Positions 43,157 through 51,458 of a stretch of 64,000 nucleotides of DNA are shown piece after piece. The position numbers were made by a program, and so were the translations under genes. Origin of the DNA: LMUY01 sp965276785 (GTDB taxonomy: Bacteria; Pseudomonadota; Alphaproteobacteria; Acetobacterales; Acetobacteraceae). The notes under the pieces were generated by a model. It was not told where the DNA came from, did no database searches, and saw only the letters and a program-made list of their open reading frames with translations. The stretch is taken from contig OZ255629.1 of assembly GCA_965276785.1 (NCBI GenBank), positions 3,844,001-3,908,000 on the forward strand, in the 5' to 3' direction. Positions within the stretch are counted from its first letter, which is position 1; every line of letters begins with the position of its first letter.

Positions 43157-44488
43157 TTGCCAACTGACCGGCCGCGCGAGGAAGCACTGACAGCCTACCT
43201 GCTGGCCCGCCGGTCGCTGCTGCGGCTCGGTGCGGCGGCGGGCGGAGCGGCTTTGCTGCCGAGGCTCGCGGGCTCCGCGCAGGCCAAGCCTACGACGCCG
43301 CTGCATTTCGTGGGATGGCAGTACCACCCGGACATCGTGGCGGAGAATGTCGCCGCGTTTGCGTCGCTGTACGACGAGAACGTGGACTATCAGCTGGTGG
43401 CCGGCGAATATCAGGCGCTGCTGGAGACCATGCTGATCGCGGGCAAGGACTTCGACATGCTCTACAGCGAAGAGGCGACGCTGGCGCGCTGGGTGGCCGG
43501 GGGCTGGGCGCGCGACGTGGAAAGCATGCCGGACGTGGCTGCGATCAAGGCCAGCATGGTTCCGGTGGGGCTGCGCAACCTGTCGCTGCCGGATGGCAAG
43601 CTCGGCGGCTTGCCGTATTATGCGGGGCATATCGCCTTCGTGGTGAACGACGCGCATTTGAGCCAGGCCAAGCTGCAGCCGCCGGGCACGTGGGAGGAGA
43701 TGCTCGATCAATGCCGCAAGCTGAAGCGGGACAAGATCGCGGAGTTCCCCTATGTCAGCGCTTGGCAGCACAACTGGGCGAGCCTGTCCTGGAGCATCTT
43801 CGCGCTTTGGTACTCCGAAGGTGCGCGCGTGTTCGACGACACGTTCGAGCCGGTGTTCGACGCCAAGTTTACGTCTGTGCTGGAGCTGCATCGCACGCTC
43901 TACAAAGAGGGCCTGGTGCAGCCGGACATTTTCACCCTGCCGCAGGAGGGCGTGCCGAGCTTTGCCACCGGGCAGCATAGCTTCATGGCACTGCACGATT
44001 ACGACCAGAAAGTGCTGAACGACCCGAAGCTGTCGCAATGTGCCGGCAAGGTGAGGACGGTGCTGATGCCGGGCGCCACGCATTCCACATTTTCCTGGGT
44101 CTCGCTGTATCTGATGGGCGGCAAGCCGGTGGATGCGGAGCGGGCGTGGACCCTGATGCGGTTCTTCGGCGGCAAGGCCCGCGACGGCCAGTACCACGTC
44201 ATCAAGCGTTGGGCGCTCGAGTTTGGGCTTGGGACGCCGTATCGGGAGATGCTGGACGATCCGGAGATCATCGATTCGTACAAGCAATGGAAGGACGTCG
44301 CCCTGTCGCGGCATCAGCTCGAAATCTCGACGCCGCGCGACGTTGCCAAGACGCTGTGGTTCTCGGATTGGGACTGGTACATGATGGGGGCGGTGCAGGA
44401 TTATATCCGCGGCGACCAAGCCACCGGCGCTCTGGCGGACGATCTGCGCAAGCAAGTCGGCGTGTTTAAAGCGCGCTATCCCAATTAG
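43157..44488 (+). CDS. ABC transporter substrate-binding protein (family 1), Tat-exported
   Basis: 443 residues. A twin-arginine signal (ARRSLLRLGAAAGGAALLP) leads to a periplasmic solute-binding protein of family 1 (carbohydrate/polyol type), with HFVGWQYHPDIVAENVAAF and EGVPSFATGQHSFMALHDYDQKV. A TTG start is supported by AAGGAG six bases upstream. The ligand is unknown; the permease and ATPase genes immediately downstream complete the importer. Confidence 0.9.
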   Translation: MPTDRPREEALTAYLLARRSLLRLGAAAGGAALLPRLAGSAQAKPTTPLHFVGWQYHPDIVAENVAAFASLYDENVDYQLVAGEYQALLETMLIAGKDFDMLYSEEATLARWVAGGWARDVESMPDVAAIKASMVPVGLRNLSLPDGKLGGLPYYAGHIAFVVNDAHLSQAKLQPPGTWEEMLDQCRKLKRDKIAEFPYVSAWQHNWASLSWSIFALWYSEGARVFDDTFEPVFDAKFTSVLELHRTLYKEGLVQPDIFTLPQEGVPSFATGQHSFMALHDYDQKVLNDPKLSQCAGKVRTVLMPGATHSTFSWVSLYLMGGKPVDAERAWTLMRFFGGKARDGQYHVIKRWALEFGLGTPYREMLDDPEIIDSYKQWKDVALSRHQLEISTPRDVAKTLWFSDWDWYMMGAVQDYIRGDQATGALADDLRKQVGVFKARYPN

Positions 44489-44498
44489 GGGTCGGCCG

Positions 44499-46397
44499 GT
44501 GTCCAGCTTCTCTTCGGCGCTGGTGCAGCGGGAGTCGCCTGGGCGGTCTTGGCACGTTCCTGCCCGCTGGGTGCCAATGCTGCTCACCGCGCCGACGCTG
44601 CTGGCGGTGTTCCTGGTGATTGGCGTGCCGCTGATCTACTCGCTGCTGCTGAGCTTCCACGAGATCAACGTGCTGACGCATCGCTGGGTGTTCGTGGGCC
44701 TGGGCAACTATGCCAGCGCGTTCTCCGACCCGGCGTTCGTGGCCGCGTTCGCGCGCACCGCCGTATTCACGGCTGCGACGGTGGTGGCGGGGCTCGCGCT
44801 CGGGCTTGGCATGGCGCTGGTGCTGAATGCGCGGTTTGCCGGGCGGGGCGTGCTGCGGGGCTTGGTGCTGATCCCGTGGGCGATGTCGCCGGTGGCGGTG
44901 GGCATCCTGTGGGGCTGGATTTTCAACGGCGACTATGGGCCGCTCAGCGCGCTGCTGCTGGACCTCGGTGTGATCGGCTCCTCGGTGCACTGGCTGGGCA
45001 ATGGGTCGGTGGCGTTCGGCTTGGTGGCGCTGGTGTATGTCTGGAACCAGGCGCCGCTGACATGCCTTTTGCTGCTGGGCGGCCTGCAATCGATGCCGGA
45101 CTCGCTGCACAAGGCGGCGCGGGTGGATGGCGCCGGGCCGTGGCGGCGGTTCCGCCATATCACGCTGCCTTGGCTGCGGCCGCTGATGCTGCTGGTGCTG
45201 ATCCTGACCAGCATCAATGCAATCATGGCGTTCGACTTGTTCTGGACCATCACCAAGGGCGGGCCGGGCAGCGCCACGACGGTGTTCTCGTGGCTCGGCT
45301 ACGTGCAGGCGTTTCAATACTTTCGCTTCGGCCAGGGTGCGGCGCTGCTGTACTTGCTGTCGGTGGTCTGCCTGCTGCTTGCGGTGGCGTATTTCGTGCT
45401 GCTGCTGGCGCCCGCCGCCGGGCGCACGGGGGTGGAGGCGACGATACCGCTGGCAGAGCTGGTGCGGGTGCGCACGCCATTGCCGCTGGGGGCCGGGCGC
45501 GTGGCCAAGCCGCGGTTGCGCCGCGTGCTGCCGCAGCGGGAGCGGGTGGCGCAGGTGGCGGTCCGGGCCGCTGCAGTGGTGATCCTGGTGTGGTCGGTGG
45601 CGCCGTTCGTGTGGCTGCTGGTGATGAGCCTATCGCCGTCCGCCGAACTAGTGCGCAGCCCGCCGCAGTTGTTGCCGCACAAGTTGACGCTGGATAATTT
45701 CCGCCAGGTGATTGCGCCCGAAGCGAGCGGGGCCGCCAGCGTGATGGCGCGGCGTGTGCCGTTCGGCATCTGGAACAGCATCGTGGTGGCCGGGTTCAGC
45801 ACGGTGATCAACGTGGCGCTGGGCGCGCTGGCGGGCTACGGCTTCACCATTGCGGGGCGCAGCCGCGGCTTGCGGGGCGCGCTGTGGGCGCTGATGCTCA
45901 CGCGCATGACGCCGAGCCTGGTGCTGATCCTGCCGTTCTTCATCATGTTCCGCTCGGCCGGGTTGCTGGACACCCGCACCGGGCTGGTGATCGCGTATTG
46001 CAGCCTGATCCTGCCGCTGTCGACCTGGATCATGAAGGGATACTTCGAAGGCTTGCCGCCGTCGCTGGAGCATGCGGCGCGGGTGGATGGCTGCACCCGG
46101 CTGGGGGCGACCTGGCGCATCATCCTGCCGATTGCACGGCCGGGGCTGGTGGCGACGGCGATCTTCTGTTTCCTGGTGTCTTGGAACGAGTTCGTTATTG
46201 CGCTGATCCTAACCATCACGCCGGCGTCGCAGACGGTGCCCGTGACTATCGCGGGGTTTCTGGCGCAGATGCAGTTCTACGATTATGGGCCGCTGTTCGC
46301 GACCAGCGTGCTGGCGATTGTGCCGCCGATTTTTTTGGCGCTGGTGTTTCAACGCGCGCTGGTGTCCGGGATGCTGTCGGGCGCGGTGAAGGGGTAG
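44499..46397 (+). CDS. fused double ABC permease (MalF- and MalG-like in one chain)
   Basis: 632 residues comprising two complete binding-protein-dependent permease domains. The first (about 25-310) has the EAA loop HKAARVDGAGPWRRFRHITLP. A linker near residues 320-350 (VRTPLPLGAGRVAKPRLRR) is followed by a second domain (about 355-630) with EAA loop EHAARVDGCTRLGATWRIILP. Normally these are two genes. Each half keeps its membrane helices, so the chain probably acts as a built-in heterodimer. It starts at GTG 11 bp after the binding protein. Confidence 0.92.
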   Translation: MSSFSSALVQRESPGRSWHVPARWVPMLLTAPTLLAVFLVIGVPLIYSLLLSFHEINVLTHRWVFVGLGNYASAFSDPAFVAAFARTAVFTAATVVAGLALGLGMALVLNARFAGRGVLRGLVLIPWAMSPVAVGILWGWIFNGDYGPLSALLLDLGVIGSSVHWLGNGSVAFGLVALVYVWNQAPLTCLLLLGGLQSMPDSLHKAARVDGAGPWRRFRHITLPWLRPLMLLVLILTSINAIMAFDLFWTITKGGPGSATTVFSWLGYVQAFQYFRFGQGAALLYLLSVVCLLLAVAYFVLLLAPAAGRTGVEATIPLAELVRVRTPLPLGAGRVAKPRLRRVLPQRERVAQVAVRAAAVVILVWSVAPFVWLLVMSLSPSAELVRSPPQLLPHKLTLDNFRQVIAPEASGAASVMARRVPFGIWNSIVVAGFSTVINVALGALAGYGFTIAGRSRGLRGALWALMLTRMTPSLVLILPFFIMFRSAGLLDTRTGLVIAYCSLILPLSTWIMKGYFEGLPPSLEHAARVDGCTRLGATWRIILPIARPGLVATAIFCFLVSWNEFVIALILTITPASQTVPVTIAGFLAQMQFYDYGPLFATSVLAIVPPIFLALVFQRALVSGMLSGAVKG

Positions 46398-46399
46398 GC

Positions 46400-47479
46400 G
46401 TGGCGAGTGTGGCGCTGGAGCGGATGAGCAAGGCGTATGGGCCGGTGGCGGCGCTGCACTCGCTCGACATCCAGGTGGAGGACGGGGAGTTCCTCACCCT
46501 GCTGGGGCCGTCCGGCTGCGGCAAGAGCACGGCGCTGGCCTGCATTGCCGGGCTGGAACGGCCCAGCGCCGGGCGCATCCTATTCGGCAACCGGGACGTG
46601 ACGCGGCTGGAGCCGCATGAGCGCGACATCGCCATGGTGTTCCAGGACTATGCGCTCTACCCGCACATGACGGTGCGGGAGAACATGGCGTTCGGGCTGT
46701 CGCAACAGCGGATGGGCCGCGCCGACGTTGCGCGGCAGGTGAGCAGCGCGGCGGACGTGCTGGACCTCGGCCCGCTGCTCGACCGCCGCCCGGCCGAACT
46801 CTCCGGCGGGCAGCGGCAGCGCGTGGCAGTGGGGCGGGCGGTGGTGCGCAACCCGGCGGTGTTCCTGATGGACGAGCCGCTGTCCAACCTCGATGCCGCG
46901 CTGCGGGTGAAGACGCGCACGGAGATCCGGCGCTTGCAGCGGGAGCTGCGCGTGACGTCCATTTTCGTCACCCACGACCAGGAGGAGGCCATGGTGCTGT
47001 CCGACCGCATCGCGGTGCTGCGCCGGGGCGTGTTGCAGCAACTCGGCGCGCCGATGAAGGTGTATCGCGACCCGGCGAACCTGTTCGTGGCGTCCTTCAT
47101 CGGCTCGCCGGCGATGAACATGCTGGAGGCCGACGTGCAGCATGCGCCCGAGGGCATTCATGCCACGGTAGCGGGGCAGCGCTTGCTGTTGCCGCACGGG
47201 GCGGCGCGGACGCAGTGGGGCGGCGAGCGGCGGGCGCTGCTCGGGTTGCGGCCGAGCGACCTCGGCATCGTGGCGCCGGCGGAGGCAGGGTTGCGCGGCC
47301 GGGTGTTCCTGGTCGAACCGGTCGGGCCGTTCGCGTATATCGACGTGGACCTCGACGGGTGGGCGGTCAAGGCGACGGGCGATCCGGACCGGGCGCCTGC
47401 GGTCGGCGAGACGGTGGGGCTGTCGTTCGCCGCGGGCCGGGCGTGTCTGTTCGACCCGGAGAACGAGGCGCGGTTGTGA
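46400..47479 (+). CDS. ABC transporter ATP-binding protein (MalK/UgpC type)
   Basis: 359 residues: Walker A GPSGCGKSTALACIAG, Q-loop VFQDYALYPHM, signature ELSGGQRQRVAVGRAVVR, Walker B VFLMDEPLSNLDAAL and H-loop THDQEEAM. The C-terminal TOBE region follows (LLGLRPSDLGIV). The GTG start lies 2 bp after the permease stop; an open frame running back into the permease gene is not real. It drives the importer of the two preceding genes. Confidence 0.95.
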   Translation: MASVALERMSKAYGPVAALHSLDIQVEDGEFLTLLGPSGCGKSTALACIAGLERPSAGRILFGNRDVTRLEPHERDIAMVFQDYALYPHMTVRENMAFGLSQQRMGRADVARQVSSAADVLDLGPLLDRRPAELSGGQRQRVAVGRAVVRNPAVFLMDEPLSNLDAALRVKTRTEIRRLQRELRVTSIFVTHDQEEAMVLSDRIAVLRRGVLQQLGAPMKVYRDPANLFVASFIGSPAMNMLEADVQHAPEGIHATVAGQRLLLPHGAARTQWGGERRALLGLRPSDLGIVAPAEAGLRGRVFLVEPVGPFAYIDVDLDGWAVKATGDPDRAPAVGETVGLSFAAGRACLFDPENEARL

Positions 47480-47493
47480 GCGGGAGGGCCAGC

Positions 47494-47964
47494 ATGGAGG
47501 CAGACGAAGCGGTCGCCGGGCTGATGGCGGCGCTGTTGCCGGGGGGTGCCGGGTTTCCGGCTGCTTGCGACACGGGGATGGCAGCGGTGCTGGGCGAGCG
47601 TCTGCGTGGCGCGGATGCCGAGTATCCGGCACAGGTGTTACGGGCGGTCACCGGGCGGCGTGCGGCGCCGGCCAGCGCGGAGGAGTGGCGGCTTGCGGCG
47701 TCGCGCATGGAGGCGCTGGAGCCGAAGCTGTTCGCGGCGTTCCGGAAGGTTTGCTACCTGACCTACTACGAGCAGCCCGGCGTGATCGCCGCCATCCGCG
47801 CGCTGGGCTTGCACTATAACGACGCGCCCTTGCCGGAGGGCTATCCCGACGAGCCGTTCGAGCCGGCGCGGGACGGTCCGCAGCACGGGCGCGGGCGTTG
47901 GGTGCGGACCGAGGAGGTGAGGCGGCTCGAACCGGGCGCGTGGCAAGAGGAGACGCCCGGGTGA
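47494..47964 (+). CDS. small protein encoded with the GMC oxidoreductase
   Basis: 156 residues. LEPKLFAAFRKVCYLTYYEQPGVIAAIRALG is the most conserved-looking part and resembles the gluconate 2-dehydrogenase subunit 3 type, though I am not certain. It lacks an obvious signal peptide. GGGAGG lies six bases before the ATG. Its stop overlaps the GTG of the next gene as GTGA, so it is likely a partner subunit of that oxidoreductase. Confidence 0.65.
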   Translation: MEADEAVAGLMAALLPGGAGFPAACDTGMAAVLGERLRGADAEYPAQVLRAVTGRRAAPASAEEWRLAASRMEALEPKLFAAFRKVCYLTYYEQPGVIAAIRALGLHYNDAPLPEGYPDEPFEPARDGPQHGRGRWVRTEEVRRLEPGAWQEETPG

Positions 47965-49568
47965 GCCAGCCGGACCATGCCGACGTGCTGGTGATCGGCG
48001 CTGGCGCCAGCGGCGTCGTGAACAGCCTGGTGCTGGCCTGGGCCGGGTGCCGGGTGGTGTGCCTCGACCAAGGCGGCTGGACCGAACCGGCGCGGCATCC
48101 GCACTATGGCGCGGACTTTGTCTATCGCCGGGAGGGCGATTGGAACCCGGAACCGTCGGTCCGCCGAGGCGTGGACGACTACCCGGTGGAAGGGGGCCAT
48201 TCCCACGCGCTGATGTGGAACGGGGTCGGCGGCTCGACCAACGTGTATGCGTCGCTTTGGCCGCGGTTGCGTCCGTCGGACTTCCGCAAGGGCGTGGAGC
48301 ACGGGTTGGCGCCGGACTGGCCGATCAGCTACGAGGACCTTGCGCCGTTCTACGAGCAGGCCGACCGGCTGGTGGGCGTGTCGGGTCTGGCGGGGGACCC
48401 GGGCATGCCGCCCCGCGCGGCCTATCCGTGCCGGCCGCTGCCGATGCGCGCGAGCGGTCGCACGATTGCGGCGGGGTTCGAGCGGCTCGGGTGGCATTGG
48501 TGGCCGATGCCGGCGGGGATCGTCTCAGAGAGCTATGATGGGCGGCCCGCTTGCAACGGCTGCGGCAACTGTGCGTCCGGCTGTCCGCGCGGGTCGATGG
48601 CCAAGATGTCGCTGTCGCTGTGGCCGCATGCACTGGCCGCTGGCGTGGAGCTGCGGGCCGGGGCGCGGGTGGAGCGGATCGAGACCGGGGCGGACGGGCG
48701 GGCGACGGGGGCGGTCTATATCGACCGGAGCCGGGGGGCGCGGGTGTTGCAGACCGCGGACGTGGTGATCCTGGCCGGCAATGGCGTGGGCTCGCCGCGG
48801 TTGCTGCTGCTGTCCGAGAGCGGGCGGCATCCGAAGGGGTTGGCCAACGGCAATGACGTGGTCGGGCGCTATCTGCTGCATCACACGCTGGTGGCGGCGG
48901 AAATTTGGGTGGACGCGCCGATTGCGTCGCACATCGGCAATTCAGGGGCGGTGATCAGCAGCGAGTTCGCGGAGACCGACGTGTCGCGCGGGTTCGTCAA
49001 TGGGTTCAACTTCAACGTGGCGCGGACCGGGCCGGCGGCGGCGGCGGCGATCGGGGCGTTCGGTCATAGGTCGGCACCGTGGGGCGCTGAGCACCATGCC
49101 TGGTTTGCCCGCCATTTCGGCCGCAGCTTTGGCGCCTATGCCATCGGCGACGACCTGCCGCAGGCGGAGAACCGCATCACCCTGTCCAGCAGCGAGACCG
49201 ATAGTGACGGGCTGCCGGCGGCCAAGCTGCACTACCGGCCGCATGAGAACGACCATCGCATGATGCAATACGGCATCGAGCGGCTGCGGGACCTCGCCCG
49301 CAGCGTCGACGCGTTCGACGTGGCGGTGACGGACTACTATGAGGACGGGGTTTACCGCACTCCGGCCTGGCATATGCTGGGCACGTGCCGGATGGGTTCG
49401 GACCCGGCGACCAGCGTGGTGGACCCGTGGCACCGGAGCTGGGAAGTGCCGAACCTGTATGTCTGCGACGGTAGCAGCTTGCCCACGGGCGGGGTGGTGA
49501 ACCCGACGAGCACGGTGACGGCGTTGGCGGTGCGGTGTGCGCAGCACATCGCCGTAAGCCGGGGTTAG
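47961..49568 (+). CDS. GMC-family FAD oxidoreductase
   Basis: 535 residues. The FAD-binding GxGxxG is in DVLVIGAGASGVVNSLVLA, a flavin/substrate region is WNGVGGSTNVYASLWPR, and the C-terminal active-site segment is MLGTCRMGSDPATSVVD with DGSSLPTGGVVNPTSTVTALA. A Cys-rich CNGCGNCASGCPRG insert is unusual for simple GMC enzymes and is seen in gluconate/sorbitol-type dehydrogenases. It ends a catabolic operon with an ABC importer, suggesting oxidation of an imported polyol or sugar acid. The gene starts at GTG. Confidence 0.9.
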   Translation: MSQPDHADVLVIGAGASGVVNSLVLAWAGCRVVCLDQGGWTEPARHPHYGADFVYRREGDWNPEPSVRRGVDDYPVEGGHSHALMWNGVGGSTNVYASLWPRLRPSDFRKGVEHGLAPDWPISYEDLAPFYEQADRLVGVSGLAGDPGMPPRAAYPCRPLPMRASGRTIAAGFERLGWHWWPMPAGIVSESYDGRPACNGCGNCASGCPRGSMAKMSLSLWPHALAAGVELRAGARVERIETGADGRATGAVYIDRSRGARVLQTADVVILAGNGVGSPRLLLLSESGRHPKGLANGNDVVGRYLLHHTLVAAEIWVDAPIASHIGNSGAVISSEFAETDVSRGFVNGFNFNVARTGPAAAAAIGAFGHRSAPWGAEHHAWFARHFGRSFGAYAIGDDLPQAENRITLSSSETDSDGLPAAKLHYRPHENDHRMMQYGIERLRDLARSVDAFDVAVTDYYEDGVYRTPAWHMLGTCRMGSDPATSVVDPWHRSWEVPNLYVCDGSSLPTGGVVNPTSTVTALAVRCAQHIAVSRG

Positions 49569-50428
49569 GCTTGGTAGTCTAGACCGATGTCCAGCACGGC
49601 GGCGCTGTGGGTGAGCCAGCCGATCGAGATCAGGTCGACGCCGGTGGCGGCGATCGCGGGGGCGGTGGCGGGGGTGATGCGGCCGGAGGCCTCGGTGAGG
49701 GCGCGGCCAGCCACCATCGCGACCGCCGTGCGCAACTGGTCGGGCGTCATGTTGTCGAGCAGCACGGCGTCCACACCAATCGATAGCGCTTCCTCCAATT
49801 GGGCGAGCGTGTCGACTTCCAGCTCGATCTTGACCAGGTGCCCGGCGCCGGCGCGTGCCCGCTGCAGCGCGGTGCGGATGCCGCCGGCGAGCGCCACGTG
49901 GTTGTCCTTGATCAGCACGGCATCATCCAGGCCGAAGCGGTGGTTGCTGCCGCCGCCCAGCCGCACGGCGTATTTCTGCAGCGCGCGCAGGCCCGGCATG
50001 GTCTTGCGAGTGCAGACGATCTGCGCCTGGTGGCCGCGGACGGAGTCGACGATGGAGCGGGTGGCGGAAGCGACGCCGCTCAGGTGGCAGAGGAAGTTCA
50101 ACGCCGTGCGCTCGGCCGTGAGGATGGCGCGGGCCGGGCCGGTGATGCTGGCGATCACGTCGCCGGGCTGTACGGCGGCGCCGTCCGGCCGGGTGGGATC
50201 CAGGGTGATCGCCGGGTCGATCAGGCGGAAGGCGAGGCCGGCGATGTCCAGGCCCGCCACCACGCCGGGCTGCCGGGCGGACAACACGGTGGTGGCGTGC
50301 AGGGCGGCGGGGACGACGGCGTTACTGGTCAGGTCTCCGGCGCGGCCGAGGTCCTCCAGCAGGGCGGCGCGCACCAGAGGCTCGATCATGACCTGCGGCA
50401 GGGGCGCGACGGGAAGGATATCGTTCAT
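49565..50428 (-). CDS. nadC: nicotinate-nucleotide pyrophosphorylase (quinolinate phosphoribosyltransferase)
   Basis: 287 residues. The enzyme converts quinolinate and PRPP to nicotinate mononucleotide. Motifs visible are ALLEDLGRAGDLTSNAVVP, TALNFLCHLSGVAS, VCTRKTMPGLRALQKYAVR, GGGSNHRFGLDD and VKIELEVDTLAQLEEAL. Length is normal. The ATG overlaps the nadA stop by ATGA. A long open frame upstream is spurious. Confidence 0.95.
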   Translation of the reverse strand: MNDILPVAPLPQVMIEPLVRAALLEDLGRAGDLTSNAVVPAALHATTVLSARQPGVVAGLDIAGLAFRLIDPAITLDPTRPDGAAVQPGDVIASITGPARAILTAERTALNFLCHLSGVASATRSIVDSVRGHQAQIVCTRKTMPGLRALQKYAVRLGGGSNHRFGLDDAVLIKDNHVALAGGIRTALQRARAGAGHLVKIELEVDTLAQLEEALSIGVDAVLLDNMTPDQLRTAVAMVAGRALTEASGRITPATAPAIAATGVDLISIGWLTHSAAVLDIGLDYQA

Positions 50429-51402
50429 ACCGCCAGCATCCGCTCGACTGCGAGGCGTGCCGGGGCCGCGAGCGCCGGGTCGATGGTCACCTCGTGCTGC
50501 ATGTGTTCGAGCGCGGTGCGGATGTTGGCGAGCGTGATCCGCTTCATGTGGGGGCACAGGTTGCAGGGGCGGATGAACTCCAGCCCCGGATGGCTCACGG
50601 CGATGTTGTCGCTCATGGAGCACTCGGTCAGCAGCACGACCCGGGCGGGCTGTTCGCGGTCGACGTAGCCGGATAGTGCCGCGGTCGAGCCGCTGAAGTC
50701 GGCTTCGGCGACGACCTCCGGCGGGCATTCCGGGTGCGCCAAGACTACCAGTCCAGGATGCTCGCGGCGCAATTGGCGCACCTGTTCGGCGGTGAAGCGT
50801 TCGTGGACCTCGCAATGGCCGGCCCAGGAGATGATCGAGACACCCGTCTCGGCGGCGACGTTGCGGGCGAGGTATTCGTCCGGCAGCATGATGACGCGGC
50901 CCACCCCGAGCGACTCCACGATCCGCTTGGCGTTGCCGGAGGTGCAGCAGATGTCGGATTCGGCCTTCACGGCGGCCGAGGTGTTGACGTAGGTCACGAT
51001 GGGGACGCCCGGGTAGCGCTCGCGCATCAGGCGCACATCGGCGGGCGTGATCGACTCTGCCAGCGAGCAGCCAGCGGCGCGGTCGGGGATTAGCACCGTC
51101 TTGGCCGGGTTGAGCAGCTTTGCGGTCTCGGCCATGAAGTTCACGCCGGCCAGCACGATTACCTCCGCTTCCACCGTCATGGCTTGCTGGGCGAGCGCCA
51201 GGCTGTCGCCCACCAGATCGGCGACGCAGTGGAAGATTTCGGGCGTTTGATAATTATGCGCCAGGATGACTGCGTTGCGGCGGCGCTTCAGCGCCAGAAT
51301 GGCGTCGATATCCTCCGCGAAGGCTGGCCACTCGATGGGCGGGATGACCCGGCGGACGCGTTCATAAAGCGGGGCCGTCCGCGACAGCAATGCAGCATCC
51401 AC
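50425..51402 (-). CDS. nadA: quinolinate synthase
   Basis: 325 residues, 4Fe-4S enzyme condensing iminoaspartate with dihydroxyacetone phosphate. Motifs: VILAHNYQTPEIFHCVADLVGDSL, GVNFMAETAKLLNP, YVNTSAAVKAESDICCTSGNA and LVVLAHPECPPEVV; the cluster cysteines are in the GCSLA, PEC and CNLCPHMK contexts. It begins at GTG with TTGGAG upstream. The ATGs nearby are out of frame. A perfect palindrome sits just upstream of the start, so NadQ control is likely. There is no nadB next to it. Confidence 0.95.
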   Translation of the reverse strand: MDAALLSRTAPLYERVRRVIPPIEWPAFAEDIDAILALKRRRNAVILAHNYQTPEIFHCVADLVGDSLALAQQAMTVEAEVIVLAGVNFMAETAKLLNPAKTVLIPDRAAGCSLAESITPADVRLMRERYPGVPIVTYVNTSAAVKAESDICCTSGNAKRIVESLGVGRVIMLPDEYLARNVAAETGVSIISWAGHCEVHERFTAEQVRQLRREHPGLVVLAHPECPPEVVAEADFSGSTAALSGYVDREQPARVVLLTECSMSDNIAVSHPGLEFIRPCNLCPHMKRITLANIRTALEHMQHEVTIDPALAAPARLAVERMLAV

Positions 51403-51407
51403 GGCAT

Positions 51408-51450
51408 ATACTCCAACTGAGTATTGAGACCTTATGCTGGTGCCGAGTAT
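51408..51450. promoter_or_regulatory. NadQ-type operator region upstream of nadA
   Basis: A perfect inverted repeat ATACTC-CAACT-GAGTAT (51408-51424) lies 6 bp upstream of the nadA start and covers its GGAG. A further GAGTAT half site is at 51445-51450. The gap is only 56 bp from the nadQ stop, so repression here would act on nadA-nadC. Confidence 0.65.
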
Positions 51451-51458
51451 AACAGGCG

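Noticed and set aside
43127..44587. 486-codon minus-strand open frame opposite the ABC binding protein gene
   Set aside because: No recognisable fold and the opposite strand holds a clear Tat-exported binding protein.
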